Made by a program: the position numbers and the translations under genes. A stretch of 40,871 nucleotides of DNA from a virus, in IMG/VR virus record IMGVR_UViG_3300013101_000027, positions 1 to 40,871 of that record; one strand, given 5' to 3'. How positions within the stretch are numbered: the stretch's first letter is position 1; each line of letters begins with the position of its first letter. Below the pieces are notes generated by a model that saw only the letters and a list, made by a program, of their open reading frames with translations, was not told the origin of the DNA and did no database searches. This document shows, piece by piece, positions 9,201-17,905 of the stretch.

Positions 9201-10154
9201 CGTCTTGTAAGTATAGTTTGGTGGATCTGATCCCGGTACTGCGGTGACGTTCTCCCAAACATGAACGAGCTTTTGCCCTGGTTGACCTGCTATGAAATGC
9301 CTAAATCCGGCAGTATCACCGGCGTAGTCAACCTTCCCGCAGAGACTTATGTTGCTGAACGGGGAGGATCCGGAGTCCACTGAAGAAACGTAGTCAAATT
9401 TATTGGTATTATAATTCATTTCGTAAATTAAAATAGTGGTTGTGCCTGCATACAGGATGATCAGAATTTGGTCGTTTACGTCAACGGCCCCAACCGAACC
9501 TGATAGAGAGATCCTTTGTTGCTGAATCCATGCGGGATCGGCCCCTGGAGTAGAGTAATTAGCGTCTTCATATAGGTACACGGCATCCTCTTCCTGGACG
9601 ACCATCATGGACCTTTGCTCGCTATCTTTCCTTCTATAGGCTTTACACCACTTTCCGTAATGTTGATTGTCTCGTGGCTTTGTTGTGTTAAGACCTGATG
9701 CCGAATCAAGAGGCGTATCCGGAAGAGTTGTCTCTATTCGCGGGCAGCCTGATCGGTAGAACCTCTTCCCATCATATTTATATACGTTGTTTTTTCCTGC
9801 TGTATCCGAGATAAACAGAATCCCATTGATCTCAATATAGGTAACGTTCTCGTCCCATGACGTTGTCTCTGGGTCTTGAGGTGAGCCTGGAATTGCAGAG
9901 AGGATACTGCCTGCCTTCTTATACAATCCATCGAAGCACATGGCCAAAAGCTCATTGCCTTCTTTATAATGAATCATTTGAATGACGGTTCTTTGTCCTG
10001 TGACTTCTGAGTCTTTGTGAAACCCAGGTCTTTTAATAAGTTCCCCTGCATAGTTAAGCTGAACATTCTTTAAGTCGGTCGCAGAGGTCTTTGCAACAGT
10101 AAGATCACTCTTCCTGAGTTGAAGGCCTCCGTACTCATATTGCTTGTGTATCAT
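6279..10154 (-). CDS. Tail nozzle / tail tubular protein B-like, 1291 aa
   Basis: The N-terminus contains ATDLKNVQLNYAGELIKRPG (residues 25-44), the characteristic opening of T7 gp12 and P22 gp10-type tail tube or stabilisation proteins. A later segment FMSNRGLYHVVGGNKPTEIS matches the conserved 'RGL' strand of that family. The rest is beta-rich with propeller-like stretches. Residues about 1040-1130 carry a module of the form IWFSD...ITVDFANIDS that resembles two modules in the large secreted fibre. At 1291 residues it is longer than T7 gp12 (about 800), so it carries inserted domains. It follows the adaptor gene with an ATGA overlap, the usual podovirus order. Confidence 0.75.
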   Translation of the reverse strand: MIHKQYEYGGLQLRKSDLTVAKTSATDLKNVQLNYAGELIKRPGFHKDSEVTGQRTVIQMIHYKEGNELLAMCFDGLYKKAGSILSAIPGSPQDPETTSWDENVTYIEINGILFISDTAGKNNVYKYDGKRFYRSGCPRIETTLPDTPLDSASGLNTTKPRDNQHYGKWCKAYRRKDSEQRSMMVVQEEDAVYLYEDANYSTPGADPAWIQQQRISLSGSVGAVDVNDQILIILYAGTTTILIYEMNYNTNKFDYVSSVDSGSSPFSNISLCGKVDYAGDTAGFRHFIAGQPGQKLVHVWENVTAVPGSDPPNYTYKTFLDTSLEAGWGGASEGFGKSVMGMNDDNERTEILVGMDGKVLRFHYNLGPSNDWLFRQEITNADNAGDTYIGTLIHRSFHRSESGAFIPMDNGVASTGHHLSNWYRPNALDEDLSLAAKFDSSTYPGGSPNNESEIHFGDFVSVDQTGAPQKSDLVVCSYSSGEVGGGAVYIMPDFFDDIENPSPSSVIRMIPESIDSNEKRWGGSAAIMGRSDTSTDLVVFVPYGDTAQHTDVGYSELLRRESGEDEFLPIVPSVTQRHFRYYYSYLDDKLNIINSHWTHRELDSSTYTFPLPDFYQAPYNQFAPLYVRGDVDNEVLPERGKSAGFITIKSTDHNVVVGDIIYIITYQDKDVIATYAYEPVRVSLVTGTSINVTLELLRDSSKIGFQFTNGVFYDGTMGNTRILFFSSPDEWFNYQQLQLAITPDSDYGLVLPSTDIVVSVVDIDDMEAGVFMDDLYDTTTIKQEIPKCKFLGHYQNHLIGSNVEYPDELPLIKFKNRTIWSDFSIGGSLESFAPFDFVEIGVNDGTELTAIYGTQDNVFMFKEERVFWLSGILLQGQYKVRESLSDGIGCIAHNSLVQVEDGVMFMSNRGLYHVVGGNKPTEISDANEPLFGSGSVDLVKTICELDPLNERIIIYLQGTTTPVKSLFLIYDFYFKQWYIWSDLSITGPMAFYEKQIYIADDYIIRKPGNNYVDNLTVVDVITEKKNVLFHMADTDASAIAGKGFNLSVVNNATNDTTNIWFSDLANPSAQPTEPTSTSSHMITVDFANIDSVSLIELIVFNINTYLGARYFSFLSDNDSFYVKNVVPGKIQLDQPVLGDSPPTGWVAIVVDEGVDEESHLDDVSVEAFYKTGWYDMDMASLRKKFVNFYAYSLLRARDFESIPSQRGLSMKTVTPPDFTLTVKTQINWNPVDKEEFDMVFDSQVRFNDHKFEITQAQCMRLIFYNNLNEAILLTGFEFEWEQTQMKPKGVR

Positions 10155-11038
10155 ATGTTCAAATATTCGTCAGATACTATCGGTGGATAAGGAGGGTCTT
10201 GTGGCACATCCTTAAACAATTCGGTAATAGCTGTACGCTCCTCTGCAGTTAGGGCCGATGATGCGCTAAGATCTTCAGATGAATCTACACCCTGAACCAT
10301 TCGCTCAACGAGACTTGTTAGAAACAATTCACATACGTCTGGAAACTCTGATTGAGTGGTAGTGCGCTCTCCACCGACGATGTAATCAGTGTTAAATACA
10401 TTAGATAAATCACTCGTTGTTGTAATAGTGTGTTGTGACCCAACAACTGACTCGCCACCTATTTCTATTTTTTCACTTTTGAATACCCCATACTTGTCAA
10501 CCACGCTCAGATAATCATAGTAGTCGGATACCTTGAGTCCCGCCGACTGTAATGAGGAAAATATAATCGAGTTGCTTGTTGTGGATGAGACACTCCCAAA
10601 CCTGGGCCCTACATCATGAAGCTTCTTTACGTAGATAAGTCTCGCCGCGCCGATGTTATTCCCATTAGGGATAGGAGAGAAAATAATTTGATTCCCTCTG
10701 ATAATGTATCCAGAACCCCTCCTTCTTTCAGGATTTATTAAGGACTTGGCAGGATACCATCTATCAGAGCTAGTGCTGCTTCGTATATCCACGAAGTTGA
10801 TAGCACTCGTGGCAAAGATATCTGCAGGTAAATCATAAGATTCCTTTCCTGCTTCAAGGGCCATTTCGAGTTCTTGGGAAAAGATCTCATGCCTTGGATT
10901 ACTCTGAATAATCGCATTCTGCATGTGCCTCTGACCATCGTTGAAGTACACCGCCAAATCAAGATCATTAAACCTATTAGGGGTTAGGTTATTGGTATTG
11001 AATCTTACTTTATTTATAAGAAAATCAATCCTTCTCAT
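10151..11038 (-). CDS. Head-to-tail adaptor / tail tubular protein A-like
   Basis: 295 residues. The N-terminal helical region is followed by ESYDLPADIF (residues 66-75), and then YIIRGNQIIFSPIPNG with a downstream Tyr-Val strand. This is the typical signature of P22 gp4 / T7 gp11 type adaptor proteins that bind beneath the portal and carry the nozzle. The gene lies directly before the nozzle gene with an ATGA overlap, supporting the call. Confidence 0.75.
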   Translation of the reverse strand: MRRIDFLINKVRFNTNNLTPNRFNDLDLAVYFNDGQRHMQNAIIQSNPRHEIFSQELEMALEAGKESYDLPADIFATSAINFVDIRSSTSSDRWYPAKSLINPERRRGSGYIIRGNQIIFSPIPNGNNIGAARLIYVKKLHDVGPRFGSVSSTTSNSIIFSSLQSAGLKVSDYYDYLSVVDKYGVFKSEKIEIGGESVVGSQHTITTTSDLSNVFNTDYIVGGERTTTQSEFPDVCELFLTSLVERMVQGVDSSEDLSASSALTAEERTAITELFKDVPQDPPYPPIVSDEYLNI

Positions 11039-11391
11039 CTAAATCCTTTAAGAGTAGACATCAAACTCGTGATGTTCCCTTGTGCTTTTTGCATGGCCAC
11101 TTGTCGTTTATTTCCCATGGTCATATGGTCTGCCACCTGTTCGTTACGCTTCTTCCTTTGAGCATCGATTGCCCCTACAACAGCTTTTGCAGGCCCTTTA
11201 AGCTTGGAACCTAAAGATCCGCCAACGCTCTTATCATTTCCCGTTGTAACCGCTTGAACCTCTGCCCCGGCACTCTGCTTGACTGCCGCATCAGACATAG
11301 ATTTTTGCTTTTCCTTGGCCGCTTCCGCCGCCTCTTCTTTTTTCTTTTTGTTGCCCATCATTTGGGCCCCCATCGCCATTAGTGGTATCAT
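11035..11391 (-). CDS. Small basic Ala/Lys-rich protein, 118 aa
   Basis: 118 residues with a Met/Ala start (MIPLMAMGAQMMGNKKKK), a charged helical stretch, and a C-terminus rich in Gln, Lys and Met. The ATG sits in a TAATG junction with the secreted protein gene upstream, and its stop overlaps the adaptor start. Likely a minor virion or assembly protein; no family recognised. Confidence 0.5.
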   Translation of the reverse strand: MIPLMAMGAQMMGNKKKKEEAAEAAKEKQKSMSDAAVKQSAGAEVQAVTTGNDKSVGGSLGSKLKGPAKAVVGAIDAQRKKRNEQVADHMTMGNKRQVAMQKAQGNITSLMSTLKGFR

Positions 11392-11804
11392 TAGATCGCC
11401 TCCTTATTAGAAACCCAAACATTGAGTTTCGCTTCTCCTGACTTGCTCTCTGATTCTACCCTAAAGCACTTGAAATATACATGTGCCAAGTTCTGAACCA
11501 GATTACAAGATTCTGTTGTGGTTAATGTTACCTGAGGAATCAGAAAGTAATCCACGCAATTAACTGACCCAAGCACCCTGAATTCAAGTTCACAGGCCCC
11601 TGTACATACTGCAACGGTCTGAAATGTTATCCCATGGGAAAACATGTTCTCGTAATCCCTGGTGAAAGTTGTCCCATTTACTGCCTCATCGATAACTAAA
11701 TGCCATCTCTTGTAGACGTATTTCTGACTAGTTTTCTCTTCTTCTAATATCGGACTAATTGCTAATAATTGAGTCGAAATTAGCAGTAAAAATAAGTATT
11801 TCAT
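11391..11804 (-). CDS. Secreted cysteine-containing protein, 137 aa, with signal peptide
   Basis: ATG 11804 is chosen because it begins a clean Sec signal peptide (MKYLFLLLISTQLLA, cleavage near residue 15) and has GGGGAT upstream, one base after the preceding stop. The mature part is beta-rich with about six cysteines (CTGACELEF, VNCVD, ESCNL, FKCFR), as expected for a protein folding with disulfides outside the cytoplasm. It is the last of three signal-peptide proteins in this cassette. No known family; an envelope-associated accessory to the fibre-like neighbours is a guess. Confidence 0.7.
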   Translation of the reverse strand: MKYLFLLLISTQLLAISPILEEEKTSQKYVYKRWHLVIDEAVNGTTFTRDYENMFSHGITFQTVAVCTGACELEFRVLGSVNCVDYFLIPQVTLTTTESCNLVQNLAHVYFKCFRVESESKSGEAKLNVWVSNKEAI

Positions 11805-11805
11805 A

Positions 11806-13734
11806 TTATATCCCCAATAACGCCTCAAGGGCGTCAATCCGGCTTTCAAGGTTGCTCCTGCTGGACCCCTTGTCCGCGGGAAGGCCTTCCCCCATGAGGC
11901 TCATTAAATCCCAGTCTAAGCTAACTGCTCCTGGTTGGAAATTAATTCTCACTCCATAGGCAGCTTGGGTGAATCCTGACTGAGCTACCCCGTCGTATTC
12001 TTTGTACCCTTCGATTGTCGCCCATGTTGGGTTATTCAATGGGTAGTGATTGAGAATCTCTACATATTTTGTTGGCTGTGGGATAGGTATATCAAGACTC
12101 ATAGTCGTTACCGCACCTACGTTGGGACCGGAGCCCCCTGTGTCCAACAAGGTAACAGAGTATGAGACAGAGGCTCCTGCTTCAAGCGGACTACCGTCTA
12201 TTCTGTATTGGTAGAATTTGGCCGGATCATCTGTCTGAGTGAAAGTTAGTATTGAACCAGGGATCGCCCCTAACAGCTCGGACTCTCTGTTCGTTGTATC
12301 TAGATCGACATCACAGACCCTGACAATGGTTTGTTGATTGTCCCTGCTCCAATTGGAAGGACATACAACGTCACTTTGATCGGTCCCACTATAGGTCCAC
12401 CCTCCCGTTACATTTAAAGCCGCACCAGAGTTAAGTGCCTCTAAAAAAACACCGTAAACCTGTCCAGGCAAAACGAGGACATTGTCTTGTTTTATTCTCG
12501 CCCATTCGCCGGGGCTTAATAAAGGGGAGTCTATTGTAGACATTGTTGGGTCGTCTGGATCTGACCCGTTAACAAAAGTTATTCTGTATGTTATATCAGG
12601 GCCTACTTCTGGGGACCAAACATCTACTGATTTCACCCACCCACCTTTATTGAATGTAAATATGCTGCCAACACCAACAGCGGCAGCCTCACTTTGAACC
12701 ACCCATGTAGGAGTAGCAGTCATGCTATCACTAGCTGATCCAATTTCTACTGGTCCGGCCCTATCGAGTGTGTCCTTGTTGGCAATCATAAGCCATTGAT
12801 TGTCTCGAACTACATTGTTCTTCTTGTACGCTTGAGAAGCCCAAGGGCCCTTCCATAACATTATGTCGGTAGTGCTTATGCCTGAATCGGTTACAACTTT
12901 TCCTGTCGGTTCTGAAAATACTGGGAAGTTGTCGGGGGTAACACTGATGTCGTTGTTACTTACATCGCCCTCTATATCACCAATTCTCACATGCAATACC
13001 CCATCTACAGGATGGTTGTTCAAAACAATTCCAGCGTAGACAAGCCTATTAGGAGGTATCGGCTGAATATTTGTGTACACCCCAGGGGTCGTTGTTAAAA
13101 ACAAAACATCGCCCTCTGAAAAGGCTGAGAGATCAACATCACCTACGTTCCCTTCCGAGGTTACATACCCATTGGTATTGTTTGGAATATCATGAGTTGC
13201 TACCCCAAATACGCCTGATTCGTCTTCTAAGTCTGACAGTGCCACTGATAGCACTTGTCCCGATGTTCCTATTATTTTTACCGGCTTCCCGTTCTCTATC
13301 GTTGCCCCTGTTTTGTTTTTAACCTCAACAATTAGCTCTTCACCAACATTTAGAGTCATGTCCGCTACGTCGTTATAAAAAGAAAGGGAGGCTGATTTTC
13401 TGTCGTAGAATAGCCTCGCTTCACTATATGCAGGAGCAGGGCTTTGAGGAATAAAATCAATCCAATCTATCTCGCCAAGTTGAGGAGTTTGAACACTTGC
13501 CCATTCAACTACCCCTAGTCCATTAGTTACAAGAACCTCGTTTAGGACCCCATCTGATGTTGGGAATGCATAAGGAGGTGACATCAAAGAAGACCCTGTT
13601 GTATCCGCCCACAGAGCAGGAGAATACAAGGTCGAAGTTGCAGGACCTGCAATCGTGCCAGGATCATAAGTTACGAACTGGCTGCACATCTGTGCCTGGG
13701 CACTAAAAGAGAGAAGCAGTAGGAGCCACTTCAT
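11806..13734 (-). CDS. Fibre-like protein with Sec signal peptide, 642 aa
   Basis: Starts with MKWLLLLLSFSAQA, a short Sec signal peptide with AQA cleavage. Residues about 105-255 (ARLFYDRKSASLSFYND, then NKTGATIENGKPVKI and IGDIEGDVS) match a domain common in phage virion structural and fibre proteins. Residues 294-318 (WKGPWASQAYKKNNVV...WLMIA) resemble a CBM5/12-type carbohydrate-binding module. The C-terminus ends in a short coiled coil (SNLESRIDALEALLGI) that could trimerise. The ATG overlaps the upstream TM-protein stop. A signal peptide on a phage fibre is unexpected, because virions assemble in the cytoplasm. It may be a virion fibre with a retained membrane-like N-terminus or a phage-encoded surface adhesin. 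Confidence 0.7.
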   Translation of the reverse strand: MKWLLLLLSFSAQAQMCSQFVTYDPGTIAGPATSTLYSPALWADTTGSSLMSPPYAFPTSDGVLNEVLVTNGLGVVEWASVQTPQLGEIDWIDFIPQSPAPAYSEARLFYDRKSASLSFYNDVADMTLNVGEELIVEVKNKTGATIENGKPVKIIGTSGQVLSVALSDLEDESGVFGVATHDIPNNTNGYVTSEGNVGDVDLSAFSEGDVLFLTTTPGVYTNIQPIPPNRLVYAGIVLNNHPVDGVLHVRIGDIEGDVSNNDISVTPDNFPVFSEPTGKVVTDSGISTTDIMLWKGPWASQAYKKNNVVRDNQWLMIANKDTLDRAGPVEIGSASDSMTATPTWVVQSEAAAVGVGSIFTFNKGGWVKSVDVWSPEVGPDITYRITFVNGSDPDDPTMSTIDSPLLSPGEWARIKQDNVLVLPGQVYGVFLEALNSGAALNVTGGWTYSGTDQSDVVCPSNWSRDNQQTIVRVCDVDLDTTNRESELLGAIPGSILTFTQTDDPAKFYQYRIDGSPLEAGASVSYSVTLLDTGGSGPNVGAVTTMSLDIPIPQPTKYVEILNHYPLNNPTWATIEGYKEYDGVAQSGFTQAAYGVRINFQPGAVSLDWDLMSLMGEGLPADKGSSRSNLESRIDALEALLGI

Positions 13735-13889
13735 TTTTTAAGTAGCTCTGTTTTTATCATCTCTCTTGGTGACTCCACATAGATTTTAAACATGCGGACT
13801 CCTCCGACAATTAAGAGGATCAAGATGAACGCATACAAGTATGGGTTCTTCGCTAATGGCTTCATTAGGTTTGCTATTAATTCTTTCAT
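13731..13889 (-). CDS. Small single-span membrane protein, 52 aa
   Basis: ATG 13889 is preferred: it forms a TAATG junction with the large fibre stop and has GGAG seven bases ahead. The product has one strong transmembrane helix (YLYAFILILLIVGGVRMF) flanked by basic residues and a basic tail. It sits between two genes with signal peptides. It could be a holin-like protein or a membrane partner of the secreted fibres; the sequence does not decide. Confidence 0.6.
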   Translation of the reverse strand: MKELIANLMKPLAKNPYLYAFILILLIVGGVRMFKIYVESPREMIKTELLKK

Positions 13890-16800
13890 TATGGTCTCCA
13901 TGAGAACGTCCAAGTTCCTGTTGAATCTCCTGCATTGCATACTCCATTATAGGAGACTGCTATCTTGTCACCCAATACAACCGGTATGTTCGCGACTGAA
14001 ACATTCATATGCGAACTTGCGGATGCAGGGGGTTCGGCCTCGTTCGATTTCGCCAAAGTGACAACTGACCCTAGCCCTCCACCAAATTCTACTTGTAATG
14101 CAATAGAAAGAGGAGTTGCTACATTAGGATCAGCACAAGATTCTACTGTGTAGGCCGCAGACAAGACACCTGTTTCTTGAGCAATCCACTTCCAATCGTC
14201 TCCGGCCGTCCCTGCTAGAAGTTTACCGCCCGCCACCACTCCATTCGTAGTGCTATGAACAGTCCCATAAGAAACAGTTTTATTATTTGTCAAAAATAGG
14301 TTCCCCGTCTGAGAAAGGACTTCAAGCTCAGGTGTAACTCCTGTTGTGCCCCATTCTAACTCCGTAGGTATTGCAGAGACTTTGAGGACTTGTCCTTCAA
14401 TCCCAACAGCAGAAGGAACAGAATAAAGAGTATTAGAAATAGTTCTACCGTCTTCGGCCGCATAGATGGCGATATTGTTTGTGATGGTTACTGGAGCCGC
14501 AGCAGTAACTCCTTGGACTGTGACCGCGACAGCTAACCCAGTAGTTACCCCGCTTTGATCAACTGCCTCGCCGTAGTATTTATTTGAAAAAGTGAATGTA
14601 GGGTCTGCCCAACTACCGCTAAGTCCAGGTGAAAAATTCTGGATGGCGGTGAGAGTCGCTGCTCCTACATCTGCGGAAGTAGAAGCCCCCGAAACATCAA
14701 CCCTTATATAGGTAAATGCCCCTATACTTGGAGGAGAGTCTGCTCCTGAAACATCATACCAAACAACCTCAGTTCCTATAGTTGTGTCTAGTGTGAAATA
14801 AAGCCCTGTCATACTCCCCGGGGCCAACATGGTACTCGTAGTTGTCTCAATATTATCACCATCATCCCTGCCTTGGAGCATAGTATACTCTGCGACGCCA
14901 CTGGCCCCTGTGTAGGTTGCTGCTCCATAAATTCTTCCGTCATGTGCCCAAAGGACTATAGTACTCCCGCCCCCTATGTTCGACCCCGTGTATCTCGTAG
15001 TGCCGTCCATAGCAGCTATCATCGCTGTTTGTATATCGAGCTGACTTGCGGACGCGCTTACATCTATTTTTATGTAGTTAGTGACCCCGGGACCATCATC
15101 GACAGGTTGGCTATCGGACCCCGTAACATCCCACCAGAATACATCTGAGGTGGTGGTGTCGTCTGGGAACCGCCTAAAGTATTCACCGCTTAAAGAAGCG
15201 GTAGTGCTAGGGAGCCCCACTGTTATGTTTTGATTGACGGCCGATGTTCCTACCATAATGTCGAGCACAGCGGGGGCACCCCCGTAAGAAACGCTTCCAC
15301 CAGCGGCACCCCAATAAAGGCCCGCATTGTTTCCGGCAGTGTGTAGGACGTATCCACTGGGACCATCATTTAGCCAGGTGGGGCTGTTTGTTCCGTCAGT
15401 CTGAAGGACAAGACCGGACAAACCACCGTCCGAAGGGAATCCCCCCGCATTTGCGAAGACCAGGGCACGTGAAGAGTTGGCGCTATTCACTACGGTCAGG
15501 ATTTGTCCGTCGGTACCAATGGTTGTTGGTATTCCGTAAGACAGGGAGTCTATAACCTGCCCTGTGTTGTCGGCGAAGATAGCAAACTTCCCTTCTACGT
15601 TATATGTTGGAGCCCCTTTTTGGACAAGGCTCGTTGAGAACATGTCGTTATTAGCGTTTGTTGAGTTCTGTGTGTATTCGGTGAACGGGTTAAACGACAG
15701 AGTTTCCTCTACCAAGAAGCTCATTCTAATTGTTTCAGATGCCGTTCTTGAGACGATCCACGGAACGAATCCGCTTAGCGGATCCGCATACCCATCCAGA
15801 CTCTCAAAAAATAAATCGACATTGACGGCAATGCCCTCTGGATCACTGGGGTCACCTTGCGATCCGATACAAGAATTAGAAGTGATATTAGGGGTTATTG
15901 CATTACAATAATCTTGAACGTTTTGCTCCCAATTCGAATCCATCCCTGACATATTAAGGCAGTTCTTATTATAGCTATTCAGACGAGTATCACCGCTTCT
16001 CCTGTATGTAATGGCCATTCCATCGGTAACGTTCCCCACAGGCTCCACCCCACATACATAGCCCTCAAGCCAAATTATATCCCAGATCTCCCTTTGATTT
16101 GTGGTTGAAGTGGCAAGACTTGTTACATCCCCACCACCACCTAAAGAGACAGTTTGGTTTTTCCATTGAGTGGTAGACGCTTCATAAACTAAAGTCTGCC
16201 CATCTACCGGAGTGGCAAGGGTTACATCAGTTAGATCATTTAGGGCCCCACCTCCACCGCCGGTGGGCGTGTTTATCCAAGATAAGTTTCCACTCGCATC
16301 GGACTCTAATATTTGATTTGCCACTAAAGGCCCTGCCGGAGGTAGAGTTAGAAAATATTGCCCTGTCATAGGGTTTGGAGGTTGAATAAGAATCTGACCA
16401 CCCAGACCGTTAAAAATTAGCATAGGTTGTGGGATAGCTTCACCGTCGCCAATGACAACCGCGGCCCAATTGCTCTGTGCTTCTAAGCTCACTACGGGAG
16501 TACTTGTATCGCTATAAAGTCTTATATCTGTTTTCTGGTCGTTATCCTTATCCGTAGTAATTCTCACACCGGCCCAATCTCCGCCAACGCCAGTTATATC
16601 CGCTAGAAAGTTATACTGAGCGACAGCCCCTGGAATGTAAGTTGCCCTACCGCCATTATCTGAAATCAGTTTCCCTGTAGTAGCATCAAAAAATGCAAAT
16701 GAGTTAACCACAGCACTTGCAGGGCCTACAACGTCTCCGCCTCCGCCTCCGCCTCCACCTTGAAGAGTCCAATTGAGCGTAACTCCAGAATCCGTTTTAA

Positions 16801-17038
16801 TGTACATTTCTGCCGTGCCAGACCTAATGTATACATCTCCCGCAATTCCGTCCTTAGCGACCGCCGAGGGGTCGTCTGTGTCGCCTGTGATATATCTATT
16901 TAAAGATGGTGAGAACTGAAGGCTATCCTTCAAGCATTTCACGCTACTTCCCGCAAAAATACAGGCATCTGCCTTGGAATCAAAAGAGAAGAGAAGTATG
17001 AATATGGCCGCTGTGAAAATAAAGTTTTCTTTTTTCAT
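13889..17038 (-). CDS. Large fibre-like protein with Sec signal peptide, 1049 aa
   Basis: Residues 1-25 form a signal peptide (two lysines, hydrophobic core FIFTAAIFILLFSF, cleavage SKADA/C). Gly8 at 94-101 leads into DVVGPASAVVNSFAFFDATT, the stalk-type repeat of phage tail fibres. Two copies of a beta-module (YF...WWDVTG...IKIDVS from about 620, and YFTLD...WYDVSG...IRVDVS from about 746) follow. The C-terminal 100 residues look like a compact jelly-roll-type head. Cysteines cluster after the signal peptide and near residues 320-390 (VCGVE, NCLNM, DYCNA, SCIGS). AGGA precedes ATG 17038. It reads as a trimeric fibre exported to the periplasm or surface, or a virion fibre with an anchor; which one is unresolved. 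Confidence 0.75.
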   Translation of the reverse strand: MKKENFIFTAAIFILLFSFDSKADACIFAGSSVKCLKDSLQFSPSLNRYITGDTDDPSAVAKDGIAGDVYIRSGTAEMYIKTDSGVTLNWTLQGGGGGGGGDVVGPASAVVNSFAFFDATTGKLISDNGGRATYIPGAVAQYNFLADITGVGGDWAGVRITTDKDNDQKTDIRLYSDTSTPVVSLEAQSNWAAVVIGDGEAIPQPMLIFNGLGGQILIQPPNPMTGQYFLTLPPAGPLVANQILESDASGNLSWINTPTGGGGGALNDLTDVTLATPVDGQTLVYEASTTQWKNQTVSLGGGGDVTSLATSTTNQREIWDIIWLEGYVCGVEPVGNVTDGMAITYRRSGDTRLNSYNKNCLNMSGMDSNWEQNVQDYCNAITPNITSNSCIGSQGDPSDPEGIAVNVDLFFESLDGYADPLSGFVPWIVSRTASETIRMSFLVEETLSFNPFTEYTQNSTNANNDMFSTSLVQKGAPTYNVEGKFAIFADNTGQVIDSLSYGIPTTIGTDGQILTVVNSANSSRALVFANAGGFPSDGGLSGLVLQTDGTNSPTWLNDGPSGYVLHTAGNNAGLYWGAAGGSVSYGGAPAVLDIMVGTSAVNQNITVGLPSTTASLSGEYFRRFPDDTTTSDVFWWDVTGSDSQPVDDGPGVTNYIKIDVSASASQLDIQTAMIAAMDGTTRYTGSNIGGGSTIVLWAHDGRIYGAATYTGASGVAEYTMLQGRDDGDNIETTTSTMLAPGSMTGLYFTLDTTIGTEVVWYDVSGADSPPSIGAFTYIRVDVSGASTSADVGAATLTAIQNFSPGLSGSWADPTFTFSNKYYGEAVDQSGVTTGLAVAVTVQGVTAAAPVTITNNIAIYAAEDGRTISNTLYSVPSAVGIEGQVLKVSAIPTELEWGTTGVTPELEVLSQTGNLFLTNNKTVSYGTVHSTTNGVVAGGKLLAGTAGDDWKWIAQETGVLSAAYTVESCADPNVATPLSIALQVEFGGGLGSVVTLAKSNEAEPPASASSHMNVSVANIPVVLGDKIAVSYNGVCNAGDSTGTWTFSWRP

Positions 17039-17040
17039 CG

Positions 17041-17862
17041 TTATCCTACGTAGTTGATAATGTTTTCTCCGACATCCACAGTGGCAATACCTATGGCCCG
17101 AAGAGATAGTCTAGAGTTTGCTGGTATACTCACCGCTATATTGTTATTCCCCCCTGGGAAAATATATAGTTCATGAACTTCTGAAGGAGCGACCCCCACA
17201 CCTAATTCCAGGGTGTATCCTGCGCTATCAAATATCTGAATTTCTGTTATTGCTTTCGCCCCAGTGTCAGCGACGATTTGAACCCACGCTCCAGTGGTTA
17301 CATTGGTTACGCTATAATCAATCCGGCTTGTTAAAACTACATCTTGAGCGACCGAGGAGGCTCCGGAAGTATTCACAAGAAGAATCCCGTTTACATCTGT
17401 TTGCAGCCAGACAGTAGTGTTATCAGCGTTGGTTGGAAGAGATGCATTGTACTTGGCAACCTTGCTATCTCCTGCGACACCACCACTCGCCGCGGCGGCA
17501 ACAGATGAGTATCGATATACGTCGAATGTTCCGCCAACAATATTTAATGTGGTAGCGGATCCTATTGTGAATGAATTGGCATCACTCACCCCTATGACTG
17601 CGACCTCAGCTCCGACTAGGGCCGTGGGGGTAACAAACTTAATCATGTCGCCGACTCGGGCCCCGTGGGCAGTCGATAGGATTATATTGCCTGCTGACCC
17701 GGCTAAAATCGTGTGACTTGTTGAAAATTCACTCGCTGTAATCGAGATGACATCCAGGGCGTGCCTTTTAGCGGCAACTGGTTGAAGGGTGGCGTAGTTG
17801 GCCGTAAGACCGCCACCTTCAAGTAATTTATCGGATGTTGGAAAACCTTTTATAATGCTCAT
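17041..17862 (-). CDS. Beta-rich virion protein, 273 aa
   Basis: 273 residues, rich in Ala, Val, Ser and Thr and low in charge, with alternating beta patterns. STAHGARVGDMIKFV followed by ANSFTIGSA resembles a small beta-domain often found in phage fibre and structural proteins. A strong GGAGG precedes ATG 17862. The position between capsid and fibre genes suggests a capsid fibre, decoration or tail protein. No signal peptide, unlike the next gene. Family not identified. Confidence 0.6.
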   Translation of the reverse strand: MSIIKGFPTSDKLLEGGGLTANYATLQPVAAKRHALDVISITASEFSTSHTILAGSAGNIILSTAHGARVGDMIKFVTPTALVGAEVAVIGVSDANSFTIGSATTLNIVGGTFDVYRYSSVAAAASGGVAGDSKVAKYNASLPTNADNTTVWLQTDVNGILLVNTSGASSVAQDVVLTSRIDYSVTNVTTGAWVQIVADTGAKAITEIQIFDSAGYTLELGVGVAPSEVHELYIFPGGNNNIAVSIPANSRLSLRAIGIATVDVGENIINYVG

Positions 17863-17905
17863 GATCTACCTCCCCTCCTTATTGGGTTCTCAGTGTAGAG
17901 AAATT

